Assembly (NCBI GenBank): GCA_902525075.1
Contig: CABZFV010000009.1
Location: 1 to 64,000 of the forward strand
Reading direction: 5' to 3'
Source of the DNA: an uncultured Prochlorococcus sp.
GTDB taxonomy: Bacteria > Cyanobacteriota > Cyanobacteriia > PCC-6307 > Cyanobiaceae
DNA length: 64,000 nt
The position numbers and the translations under genes were made by a program. Shown piece after piece: positions 11,834-21,175 of the stretch. Numbering within the stretch: the stretch's first letter is position 1; every line of letters begins with the position of its first letter. The notes under the pieces are model-generated. The model was not told where the DNA came from and searched no databases. It saw nothing but the letters and a program-made list of their open reading frames with translations.

Positions 11834-11915
11834 AAATTATTTTGCTTTTAAAATATAAATTACATTAAAAAAATAAATAATTCCAAATATAGAAACAAAA
11901 ACACATCTAATATTT

Positions 11916-12443
11916 TTAATCAAACAAAATTAAACAGTTTTTATTCCATGATCCATTATAGAAATTTACACAACATTTTTTACAGGCAATATTATTTATC
12001 CTTTTCCTGTAGAAAAATTTCTCACCACAATTTTGACAAATTCCTATGTATTTTAATTCTCTCCTTTCAACAGGAAATGAGTGCCTCACAGAAATTTGAA
12101 AATTCTTCTCTTTTTCATTAATTTCATTCATCTTTTGTATGAAATTTGGACCATGTATCTCATTTTTTTTTAATATCCTATCTACCCATGCATGAATCAT
12201 TTCATGACATAAAGTACTGTTTATTTCACTAGTAGATAATTTACTGAAAATAGGTTTCGATAAGATAATTTCAGAATCTACAAGACCATTAATTCGTTTT
12301 CTTTTATAAAAACCAGCAGTAGTTTTTAATCTATTATCACTCCATCTAACTTTTACTAAAGGTTGATTATTAACCGCTAGAGAATTTTCAAAATATTGGC
12401 TATTAAATTTATGAAATAAAGGTAAAAGAGGAATTACAGGCAT
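11916..12443 (-). CDS. SprT-like zinc metallopeptidase domain protein
   Basis: 175 aa; STLCHEMIHAWVDRI (HExxH) plus C-terminal zinc-ribbon-like CQNCGEKFFYRKRINNIACKKC. Confidence 0.85.
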   Translation of the reverse strand: MPVIPLLPLFHKFNSQYFENSLAVNNQPLVKVRWSDNRLKTTAGFYKRKRINGLVDSEIILSKPIFSKLSTSEINSTLCHEMIHAWVDRILKKNEIHGPNFIQKMNEINEKEKNFQISVRHSFPVERRELKYIGICQNCGEKFFYRKRINNIACKKCCVNFYNGSWNKNCLILFD

Positions 12444-12528
12444 TATGGATTAAAATTAGTATTATTTTGACAAAAAAAGCCATCAAAAACGATTTCTTTT
12501 CTTAAAGTAATAAAAAACCCAAATCAAC

Positions 12529-12948
12529 ATGGATGCAACACTAGTTAAAGATATTGGAATCAAAGCATTAATAGTTGGCGGAGCTTTACTAGTTTCTTTT
12601 TGGACTTTTAATGCAGTCAAATTAGTTATAAGCGCCAGAGGAATTAATCCATTAGTAAGAAAGTTTTTTGATCAAATAGCTGCTGGCAGAATTGATGCAG
12701 CGTATGGTTTAACTACAAAAACATATAAAACTCATGTTAAGCGACAAGACTTTCTTAAATTTTTAGCTAGTTTAAACCTCAATAAATACAAAAATTTAAA
12801 ATCAGGAAGACCTAGAGTCCAAGAAGATCAAATCATAATAACTTTGAATTTAAAATCAGAAGATAAACAAGATGATCTCCCATTAGATTTTACTTTCGCA
12901 AAAACTGACAATGATTGGAAAATAGACAGAATAGCAAAAGTGAATTAA
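12529..12948 (+). CDS. conserved hypothetical protein with N-terminal TM segment and small NTF2-like/DUF4864-like C-terminal domain
   Basis: 139 aa; hydrophobic N-terminus, then FFDQIAAGRIDAAYGLTTKTYKTHV...DWKIDRI. Confidence 0.55.
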   Translation: MDATLVKDIGIKALIVGGALLVSFWTFNAVKLVISARGINPLVRKFFDQIAAGRIDAAYGLTTKTYKTHVKRQDFLKFLASLNLNKYKNLKSGRPRVQEDQIIITLNLKSEDKQDDLPLDFTFAKTDNDWKIDRIAKVN

Positions 12949-12957
12949 TAATTTCTT

Positions 12958-14286
12958 GTGAGGCAAAAAGAATTGTTTAAAGAAGAGATAATACATCAAC
13001 TAGAATTACACCCAAGTAGATTAGATAAAGAAAAAATCATCTCAGAAGCAATGGAACAAGGTCTAGATGATTTTTTTGAGGGCATCCGCATGGCACTTGA
13101 TCCGTTGGTAACTTTTGGTGTAAAAATTGTTCCTGAAAAAGATAACGAAAAAAGTCAAAATTTTTTATGGAAAGATTTTAAAAAATTAGCAAATAAGCTT
13201 ATTCAAAGAGAACTTACTGGTCACGCTGCGCGCGATGCAATTATTACGGCTATGGAATCTGCCACGAAAGAAGAGTGGAATGGTTTTTATAGACGAGTTT
13301 TAATTAAAGATCTTAGATGTGGTGTATCTGAAAAAACAATCAACAAGATAGCCAAGAAATTTCCCAAGTATGCGATTCCTATTTTTTCTTGTCCTTTAGC
13401 CCATGACAGTGCAAATCATGAAAAAAAAATGATAGGAAAAAAGCAAATTGAAATCAAATTAGATGGTGTGCGCGTCTTAACTATTATTAGACAAAATAAA
13501 GTAGAAATGTTTTCTCGCAATGGGAAACAATTCCATAATTTTGGTCATATTATCTCGGAAATAGAAAACGTCTTAAAAGAGGATCCTCCACCTCATGACT
13601 TAGTCCTAGATGGTGAAGTAATGAGCGCTAACTTTCAGGATTTAATGAAACAAGTTCATAGAAAAGATGGCAAGCAAACAAAAGACGCAGTTCTACACCT
13701 ATTTGACTTATGTCCCCTTGAAAACTTCCAAAAAGGAAGATGGAACACTAGTCAAACAGCAAGAAGTTTATTAGTTAAAGAATGGGTAGCAAAACATTAT
13801 ATGCTTCTACGACATATAAAAACACTTGAATGGGAAAATATAGATCTCGATACCATTGAGGGACAGAAAAGATTTGTAGAGCTTAATAAATCTGCAGTGG
13901 AAGGTGGTTATGAAGGAGTAATGATTAAAGATCCTGATGCTATTTATGAATGTAAAAGAACGCACAGTTGGTTAAAAGCAAAACCTTTCATTGAAGTCAC
14001 TTTAAAGGTTGTATCTGTTGAGGAAGGCACAGGTCGCAATAAAGGTAGACTAGGAGCCTTCCTAGTAGAAGGGGTAGATGATGGATATGAATACAGTCTT
14101 AATTGTGGAAGCGGATTTAGTGATATCCAACGTGAAGAATATTGGTCAAAACGGAATCAACTTATTGGTCAACTTGTAGAAATCAGAGCTGATGCTAAAA
14201 CTAAATCCAAGGATGCGGTAGCTTTTAGTCTTAGGTTTCCTAGATTCAAATGCTTTAGAGGATTTAAAGCTGGAGAAAAAGTTTAA
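12958..14286 (+). CDS. ATP-dependent DNA ligase, T4-phage-type architecture
   Basis: 442 aa, GTG start; motif I EIKLDGVRV, FSRNGK, LVLDGEV, LFDLCPL, GGYEGVMIKD, WLKAKP, C-terminal RFPRFKCFR; N-terminal RELTGHAARDAI...RRVLIKDLRCGVSEKTINK resembles T4 gp30. Confidence 0.92.
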   Translation: MRQKELFKEEIIHQLELHPSRLDKEKIISEAMEQGLDDFFEGIRMALDPLVTFGVKIVPEKDNEKSQNFLWKDFKKLANKLIQRELTGHAARDAIITAMESATKEEWNGFYRRVLIKDLRCGVSEKTINKIAKKFPKYAIPIFSCPLAHDSANHEKKMIGKKQIEIKLDGVRVLTIIRQNKVEMFSRNGKQFHNFGHIISEIENVLKEDPPPHDLVLDGEVMSANFQDLMKQVHRKDGKQTKDAVLHLFDLCPLENFQKGRWNTSQTARSLLVKEWVAKHYMLLRHIKTLEWENIDLDTIEGQKRFVELNKSAVEGGYEGVMIKDPDAIYECKRTHSWLKAKPFIEVTLKVVSVEEGTGRNKGRLGAFLVEGVDDGYEYSLNCGSGFSDIQREEYWSKRNQLIGQLVEIRADAKTKSKDAVAFSLRFPRFKCFRGFKAGEKV

Positions 14287-14403
14287 ATTATAAAAAATAA
14301 TATTCAACAAAGTAGTCAATAAAAAATATGGTTTTTAAGTAAATAAACTGAAAATCTTGACTATAAAATGTAAGAATAATTATAAGGACTTTTTGAGAGA
14401 CTT

Positions 14404-14556
14404 ATGACGAAGAAAACAGTTTTCAACTTCATAAAAACACCTTGTGGACAGGCAAAATATATCGAATTAGAAGCCAACAAAACTTTACTAGGTAAATTTA
14501 GACTTTTGTGGTTTATCTTAATTGCATCTATTAGAGATTGGAATATTAAAGAGTAA
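14404..14556 (+). CDS. small ORF, 50 aa (MTKKTVFNFIKTPCGQAKYIELEANKTLLGKFRLLWFILIASIRDWNIKE)
   Basis: Read directly from sequence, ATG to TAA; fills an otherwise empty gap; below the length cut-off of the ORF track. Confidence 0.45.
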   Translation: MTKKTVFNFIKTPCGQAKYIELEANKTLLGKFRLLWFILIASIRDWNIKE

Positions 14557-14560
14557 ATTC

Positions 14561-15163
14561 TTAGGAGTTTTGAAAATATTCTCTGGAGTATTTAGCAGAG
14601 AAATATACAACTAAAGAAGTTGAGATAATTCCAACAATAGTGATATATAAATTATTTGGTGATTGCACATTTTTTAACTCCTGGATACTTTTTGCCAAAC
14701 TGCCTATTGAGCAATAAAGAAAAGTTCCTGGAATTATTCCAAGAAGACCAAGAGCGAAATCTCTAAATTTAACATTATTCAAACCATAAAAATAATTAAG
14801 AATACTGAAGGGAAATATCGGGGATAATCTTGCTAAAAAAATTAATTTAAGTCCGCCTTTTTCTACTACTTTTTCCATAACACTTAATTTTGGATAACGG
14901 CTAAAAAGATTTTTTAGCTTTTTTGCAAAAAAACTTTTTGATACAAAAAAAGCAACTGATGCTCCTATGGAAGCAGAAATGAAAACGATAATTGAACCAA
15001 AATATGAGCCATATAAAAACCCTGATAATAAAGATAGCCAAGAAGCTGGAAGTATTAATAAAACAATTAAAATATAAATGCAAACAAACGAAAAGATCCC
15101 AATTCCAGTATTAAAAAAAAAAGAAAGATTATAAATATTTTCAAGAAATATATTCATTCTCAA
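14561..15163 (-). CDS. TVP38/TMEM64 (DedA/SNARE-associated) family membrane protein
   Basis: 200 aa; multi-TM; LLSGFLYGSYFGSIIVFISASIGASVAFFVSK and ARLSPIFPFSILNYFYGL...IPGTFLYCSIGSLA. Confidence 0.88.
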   Translation of the reverse strand: MRMNIFLENIYNLSFFFNTGIGIFSFVCIYILIVLLILPASWLSLLSGFLYGSYFGSIIVFISASIGASVAFFVSKSFFAKKLKNLFSRYPKLSVMEKVVEKGGLKLIFLARLSPIFPFSILNYFYGLNNVKFRDFALGLLGIIPGTFLYCSIGSLAKSIQELKNVQSPNNLYITIVGIISTSLVVYFSAKYSREYFQNS

Positions 15164-17919
15164 TTCAAAAGTTCAAGTTTTTTAGTAATTCTCTCCATTT
15201 GTACCGAACCTTCGTTTAATTTAAATCTACATTCATCAACAATATCTTTTGGAGCCTTATCCACGAAATTTTTATTAGATAATCTCTTATTTAAATTATC
15301 TAATTCAACAGTCACCTTTTTTAAATCCTTGTTTAACCTTTCCTTTAATGCATCTGTATTTACAAAATCCTGAAAAGGTAAGTAAACCTCTAGATCACTA
15401 ATTATCCCAGAAAAAGATTTAGCAAACTCTTTTTTATCAACAGCATTAGGTTTAAAAATAAATACTTCAGAAGATTTAGTTAAGGTTTGAATATCATCAA
15501 GTAAAATTTTTAGAAAATCAATCAATTCATCATTATCTGAAATTAAGTAAACAGGAACTTTTTCTGATGGCTTGAGGCCTAATTCAGCTCTCAAATTTCT
15601 AATCAATCTAATAATTTCAAAGAGTTGCTGAAAAGAATTATCAAGCTTATTATCAACAAATTTATTTTCTTGGGTTGGCCATTTTTGAAGAGATAATAAT
15701 TCTTTATCTGATTTAAGTTGAAGTACATGCCAAAGTTCTTCAGTAATGTGAGGCATAAAAGGATGAATCATCACCAAAATATCATTGAGCACTTTTATTA
15801 AAACCTTTTCAGATATTTGTCTATTATTAATCTCTTTATTATTAAACCTTTGTTTAGCAAATTCTACATACCAGTCACAAAAATCATTCCACGTAAATTC
15901 ATATAGAAGTTTCGCAGATTCCCCCAATTTATATTCTTTCAACAAAGCAGCGACTTTTATATTTACCTGATTCAATTTCGATAAAATCCACTTATCACAT
16001 AACTCTAAAGAAGTTTCATCACTCTCTTTAAGCGAATTATTATTAGAAGTTTTATTGATTAACACAAATTTAGTTGCATTCCATAATTTATTCGCAAAAT
16101 TTCTTGAGGCTTCAACAGTTGAAGATGTATCTTTTTTTCTGTCAAAATCAAGCCGGATATCTTGTCCAGCGCCTGCAACCTCTCGAATTAAAGCAAATCG
16201 TAGAGCATCAGAACCATATTTATCAATTAATAGTATTGGATCAATACCATTACCTGAACTTTTACTCATTTTTTTATTGTTTTCATCTCGAACTAGACCA
16301 TGAATATAAACATCCTTAAAAGGAATATTATTCGTAAAAGTATTACCCATCATTGTCATTCTGGCCACCCAGAAGAAAATAATATCGAAACCAGTAACAA
16401 GAACGCTATTTGGATACCATTTTTTAAAATCCAGATCATTTGTATTTGGCCAACCAAGGGTTGAGAAAGGCCATAAACCACTTGAAAACCATGTATCCAA
16501 AACATCTTTATCACGCACCAATTTAATATTGAGGCCAAATTTTTTATTAGCTTCGATTAAGGCATCCTCTTCATTTCTTGCAACGATATATGGAGTATTT
16601 TGTTCTATTGAGTCTTGAGATTCATCTAAAACATACCATGCTGGTATTTGGTGCCCCCACCACAATTGCCGACTGATACACCAGTCATTAATTTTCTCTA
16701 ACCAATCCTTATAAACTTTCTCCCAGCGTGAAGGAATAAACGATGGTTTTTTAAAATCAATTTCATTAAGACATCCTTTTGATATTTCATCCATTTTCAA
16801 AAACCATTGTGTTGACAATAAAGGTTCAATTGGAACCTTACCTCTATCAGAAAAAGGAACAGTATGTTTATAATCCTCTATCTTTGTCAAAAGGCCTAAG
16901 TTATCCAATTCTTTGATAATTTTCTTTCTAGCCTCATATCTATCTAAATTTTGAAAAATACCTGCATTAATATTTAAAGTTCCATCTTTGTTCATTACAT
17001 TAATCTGTTTTAAATTATGCCTTTTTCCTATTGCAAAATCATTTGGATCATGGGCTGGAGTAACCTTTACACAACCAGTACCAAAATCTTTATCAACATG
17101 TGAATCAGCGATAATAGGTATTTCTCTATCAACGAAAGGGACTTTTACTTTGTCACCAATAAATTCTTTATATCTATCATCATCAGGATTAACTGCCACA
17201 GCGGTATCACCCAAAAGAGTTTCTGGTCTTGTTGTTGCAACTTCTAAGTACTTATCTAACTGTTCACCACTTTCAGAAATTAAAGGGTATTTAAAATGCC
17301 ATAAATGACCATTTACTTCTTGCATTTCAACTTCAAGATCACTTACAGCAGATTGAGATTCAGGACACCAATTAACCAAATATTCGCCTCTATAAATTAA
17401 ATTCTTTTTATAGAGAATATTAAAAGCCTCAATAACTGCTTCATTTAATTTTTGATCAAGAGTAAATCTTTCTCTAGTCCAGTCAACTGAATATCCTATC
17501 CTTTTTAATTGAGAAACTATTCTTCCACCACTTTGTTCTTTCCAGTTCCATGCTCTTTTAAGAAATTCATCTCTTCCAATATCCTCGCTTGTTTTGCCTT
17601 CACTTTTTAATTGTTTTTCAAGAATAGTTTGAACAGCTATTGAAGCATGATCAGTACCTGGTAAGCACAAAACATTCTTACCTAAAAGTCTTTGAAAACG
17701 TACTACAACATCTATCAAAGCCGTATTAAATGCATGCCCCATATGCAAAGATCCAGTTACATTTGGTGGTGGAATAACAATACAAAAGGGCTCCCCATCA
17801 TCCTCAGGGTTAGGACTAAACGCTTTTAGACTTTCCCATTTTTCTTGCCACTTTTTCTCTACTTCAAAAGGTGAATAATTCTCTAAAGATAATTGATCAT
17901 TAATCTCTGTCATGTCCAA
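15160..17919 (-). CDS. valS: valyl-tRNA synthetase
   Basis: 919 aa; PPPNVTGSLHMGHAF (HIGH), NKKMSKSSGNGIDP (KMSKS). Confidence 0.97.
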   Translation of the reverse strand: MDMTEINDQLSLENYSPFEVEKKWQEKWESLKAFSPNPEDDGEPFCIVIPPPNVTGSLHMGHAFNTALIDVVVRFQRLLGKNVLCLPGTDHASIAVQTILEKQLKSEGKTSEDIGRDEFLKRAWNWKEQSGGRIVSQLKRIGYSVDWTRERFTLDQKLNEAVIEAFNILYKKNLIYRGEYLVNWCPESQSAVSDLEVEMQEVNGHLWHFKYPLISESGEQLDKYLEVATTRPETLLGDTAVAVNPDDDRYKEFIGDKVKVPFVDREIPIIADSHVDKDFGTGCVKVTPAHDPNDFAIGKRHNLKQINVMNKDGTLNINAGIFQNLDRYEARKKIIKELDNLGLLTKIEDYKHTVPFSDRGKVPIEPLLSTQWFLKMDEISKGCLNEIDFKKPSFIPSRWEKVYKDWLEKINDWCISRQLWWGHQIPAWYVLDESQDSIEQNTPYIVARNEEDALIEANKKFGLNIKLVRDKDVLDTWFSSGLWPFSTLGWPNTNDLDFKKWYPNSVLVTGFDIIFFWVARMTMMGNTFTNNIPFKDVYIHGLVRDENNKKMSKSSGNGIDPILLIDKYGSDALRFALIREVAGAGQDIRLDFDRKKDTSSTVEASRNFANKLWNATKFVLINKTSNNNSLKESDETSLELCDKWILSKLNQVNIKVAALLKEYKLGESAKLLYEFTWNDFCDWYVEFAKQRFNNKEINNRQISEKVLIKVLNDILVMIHPFMPHITEELWHVLQLKSDKELLSLQKWPTQENKFVDNKLDNSFQQLFEIIRLIRNLRAELGLKPSEKVPVYLISDNDELIDFLKILLDDIQTLTKSSEVFIFKPNAVDKKEFAKSFSGIISDLEVYLPFQDFVNTDALKERLNKDLKKVTVELDNLNKRLSNKNFVDKAPKDIVDECRFKLNEGSVQMERITKKLELLN

Positions 17920-18010
17920 ATTTTATTTCAATAAACTTTTTGTTTATTTTATCTTGAGAGCAGCCAATTAATGAAAATAATATTAGTTTGCAAAAAAAGT
18001 CACATCCATT

Positions 18011-18352
18011 CTAAAAAAGTTTGAAGCCAGAACCGCAGGAACAACGTTTTGCGTTTTTTGGTGTTGAAATAAGAAATCCACCACCGCTCAAATCTCCGTA
18101 ATAATCTAATTTTAAATCTTTAAGTAAATTAAACTTTTTTAGATCCGCGTATAAAGTTACTCCTTCAGTTCTTGAAATAGGGGATCCATTACATTTACCT
18201 GGCCTTAATTTGATATGCATCCATCCTTCGGAACAATTTTTATCCTCTACCAAATCAATAGACATTTCTCCTGGAGAACCTCCAAAAGAAGCTTGCCTAG
18301 ATAGTTCTGAAGCAGCGCTTTGACTGATTGAAAGATTGACGATCTCAGTCAT
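18011..18352 (-). CDS. iron-sulfur cluster assembly accessory protein (HesB/IscA family)
   Basis: MTEIVNLSISQSAASEL...GGGFLISTPKNAKRCSCGSGFKLF; start placed at 18352 because the longer ORF (to 18397) runs into the tRNA gene. Confidence 0.88.
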   Translation of the reverse strand: MTEIVNLSISQSAASELSRQASFGGSPGEMSIDLVEDKNCSEGWMHIKLRPGKCNGSPISRTEGVTLYADLKKFNLLKDLKLDYYGDLSGGGFLISTPKNAKRCSCGSGFKLF

Positions 18353-18367
18353 TAGAAAAACAATAAA

Positions 18368-18439
<72 letters not shown>

Positions 18440-18537
18440 TTATAATAAATCATTCTAATAGATGAAGTTGAAATATTTATACTAAGTATTTAAATATTTC
18501 ATGATTGAGGCAAAATTAAATTAATAAAATATATCCT

Positions 18538-19383
18538 ATGTCCTCAAACGATAGATATAACTTACAAAAAAATTCCGATTTAGAGACTTTAAAAAGCTTT
18601 AAAATTTTAATATCTAATATCAAATCATTAAAAGATAAAACATGGGGATGCCCTTGGCAGAAAATACAGTCTCATAAATCATTGATCCCATTTTTACATG
18701 AAGAAAGTAATGAGTTTATAGATGCGATATATGAAAAAAAGGCGGATAACATATGTGAAGAGTTAGGAGATCTTTTATTACAAGTAATGCTTCATGCTGA
18801 AATCGGTTGCGAAAAAAAAGAATTTGAACTAAATGATGTTATAAAAAATCTAAACAAAAAAATTATTAATAGACATCCATATATTTTTAAAAAAAAAGAG
18901 AAAGTATCTCTAGAAAAATCGCAAAAGATTTGGGAAAACATTAAAAATTCAGAAAAAGAAACACCTCATAAGGAATCATCAATTAGTAAAAATTTAAATA
19001 TGAAAATCAAAAATTTACCACCGATAGTTGGAACAGATAAAATCACAAATGTTGTTAAAGAATATGGTTTTAAATGGGAGAGTACGGATCAGATTTTTAA
19101 TAAGTTAGAAGAAGAGATTAATGAATTAAAGGAAGCAATTAAAAGTAATAATGATTCAGAAATAAAAAATGAATTTGGGGATATTTACTTTACCCTTCTG
19201 AATCTCTCAAACTTTTTAAAAATAAATCCTGAATCAGCTCTTCAAAAAACTAATAAAAAATTTTTAAACAGATTTTCAATCATTGAAGATCATGCAGGCG
19301 ATAATATTAAAAAACAAACTCCTAAAGACTTTCAACGGCTTTGGCAAATAGCCAAGCAAAAACTTAAAAGAAAAAATTCTTAA
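18538..19383 (+). CDS. mazG: nucleoside triphosphate pyrophosphohydrolase MazG
   Basis: 281 aa; TWGCPWQKIQSHKSLIPFLHEESNEFIDAI and CEELGDLLLQVMLHAEIG, second EExxELxxA half. Confidence 0.93.
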   Translation: MSSNDRYNLQKNSDLETLKSFKILISNIKSLKDKTWGCPWQKIQSHKSLIPFLHEESNEFIDAIYEKKADNICEELGDLLLQVMLHAEIGCEKKEFELNDVIKNLNKKIINRHPYIFKKKEKVSLEKSQKIWENIKNSEKETPHKESSISKNLNMKIKNLPPIVGTDKITNVVKEYGFKWESTDQIFNKLEEEINELKEAIKSNNDSEIKNEFGDIYFTLLNLSNFLKINPESALQKTNKKFLNRFSIIEDHAGDNIKKQTPKDFQRLWQIAKQKLKRKNS

Positions 19384-19390
19384 AAAGCAA

Positions 19391-20242
19391 ATGACTAATG
19401 TTTCAATATGGATAGATGAATATCATAAAGGCTCAAGATTCGGTCTAAATGGAGATGTTTTAATTAAACAAAAATCACGATATCAAGAAATTATTGTTTT
19501 GGAAAATGAATACTATGGCCGAGCTTTAATGCTTGATGGTTGTTGGATGACATCACTAAAAGACGAGAAATATTATCATGAGTGTCTTGTACATCCAGCA
19601 TTAAGTAGCATTGACGAAAAATCTAATGTACTAATTATTGGTGGAGGAGACGGCGGTACAGCGAGAGAATGCGTTAAATATTCTCAAATATCAAAAATTG
19701 ATCTAGTAGAAATTGATGAGGAGGTAATCAAAATATCTAAAAAATTTTTAAAAGAAATTGGAGGCGAAGCATGGAATGATAAAAGATTAGAAATACATGT
19801 TGATGATGGTGTTAAATGGGTAAAAAAAACGAGAGATAATTTTTACGACGTTATTTTTATAGATTGTTCAGATCCCTCAGAATTTTCAAATTTATTATTT
19901 TCAGATTCTTTTTATAAAGAATGTAAAAGAATACTTACACCAAAGGGGATATTAGCAACGCAAAGCGAATCTCCTGAATCCTTCAAAAATATTCACATAA
20001 ATATTTTGAAAACCCTAAAAAATATATTTAAGGTTTCTGAAACTATGTATTCCTTTGTGCCTATATATCCAAGCGGGATTTGGAGTTGGACATTCGCTTC
20101 TTCAGAAGATCTAAATTTATCAAAGCAAAATTATGATGAAGTCCTAAAAATAGAAGAAGGATGTGAAATTTGGAATATAAATTTTCAAAATGCAGCATTC
20201 AAAATGATGCCAAATAAAATAGTAAAAGAACTAGATTCATAA
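19391..20242 (+). CDS. speE: spermidine synthase (polyamine aminopropyltransferase)
   Basis: 283 aa; NVLIIGGGDGGTARECVKY and DGCWMTSLKDEKYYHECLVHPAL. Confidence 0.95.
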   Translation: MTNVSIWIDEYHKGSRFGLNGDVLIKQKSRYQEIIVLENEYYGRALMLDGCWMTSLKDEKYYHECLVHPALSSIDEKSNVLIIGGGDGGTARECVKYSQISKIDLVEIDEEVIKISKKFLKEIGGEAWNDKRLEIHVDDGVKWVKKTRDNFYDVIFIDCSDPSEFSNLLFSDSFYKECKRILTPKGILATQSESPESFKNIHINILKTLKNIFKVSETMYSFVPIYPSGIWSWTFASSEDLNLSKQNYDEVLKIEEGCEIWNINFQNAAFKMMPNKIVKELDS

Positions 20243-20243
20243 G

Positions 20244-21125
20244 ATGACAAAAAATTTATTTGATAACGAAGATGCAATTTATATGGGAGCAAAAAGAATT
20301 CCCGAGAATTGCTCAATTGGTATATTTGGAGTTAATTATGACGGGACATGTTCGTTTAAACCAGGAGCAAGATTTGGTCCAGAAGCAATAAGACAAGTCA
20401 GTTCTTGTTTAGAAACATATTGTCCAAAAATAAAAAAAGACTTAGAGGATATTATGTATGTTGATTTTGGATCAATACTAATTGATAAAAATGACTCAAA
20501 GTCCGTTATTGAATCGGTTAAATCAGCAACAAATTATTTAATTAGTAAACGCCTTAGTCCTATTATGCTTGGAGGTGAACACTCTATTACAAGAGGTGCT
20601 ATTGAAGCGTTAGTAAAAAAATATCCAGATTTGATATTGGTTCAACTTGATGCTCATGCAGATTTAAGAGAATCATATATAGGGAATGAACATAGTCATG
20701 CTTGTACTATGAAAAGATGCTTAGAAGTGCTACCTGAAAAAAAAATTTTGCAAGTGGGAATTAGAAGTGGGACTAAAGAAGAATTTGAAATTATGCATAA
20801 TAACAACCAATTAGTTAACTTTTGTCCAGGCGGAAATGCACATGAGTTAAAACAAGCTCTTCTACCATACACGAAGTCTCCAATCTATTTAACAATTGAT
20901 TTAGATTGGTTTGATCCCAGTTTACTGGCAGGGACAGGCACTCCAGAACCGGGAGGGTTTTTTTGGAATGATTTTGAAGAAATACTGAAAACTTTAAAAG
21001 ACCTTAGAATTGTGGCTTCAGATATTGTGGAATTATCTCCAGAAATTGATAAAAGCGGAGTAAGTAGCATAGTTGCAGCAAAAGTACTTAGAAGCTTAAT
21101 TTTGTCATTAGAAAATATGCAATAA
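20244..21125 (+). CDS. speB: agmatinase / arginase-family ureohydrolase
   Basis: 293 aa; LGGEHSITRG, QLDAHADLRESYIGNEHSHACTMKR, LTIDLDWFDPSLLAGTGTPEPGG. Confidence 0.92.
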   Translation: MTKNLFDNEDAIYMGAKRIPENCSIGIFGVNYDGTCSFKPGARFGPEAIRQVSSCLETYCPKIKKDLEDIMYVDFGSILIDKNDSKSVIESVKSATNYLISKRLSPIMLGGEHSITRGAIEALVKKYPDLILVQLDAHADLRESYIGNEHSHACTMKRCLEVLPEKKILQVGIRSGTKEEFEIMHNNNQLVNFCPGGNAHELKQALLPYTKSPIYLTIDLDWFDPSLLAGTGTPEPGGFFWNDFEEILKTLKDLRIVASDIVELSPEIDKSGVSSIVAAKVLRSLILSLENMQ

Positions 21126-21175
21126 AAAATTTCTAAACTACAGTGTAAAAATACTAAATACAAACTAAATATTTC

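Noticed and set aside
21126-21175. Possible glycine riboswitch before gcvT
   Set aside because: The gap is only 50 nt of A-rich sequence, with no room for a glycine aptamer and no recognisable conserved core. The gap upstream of gcvP (3308-3352) is also too short.
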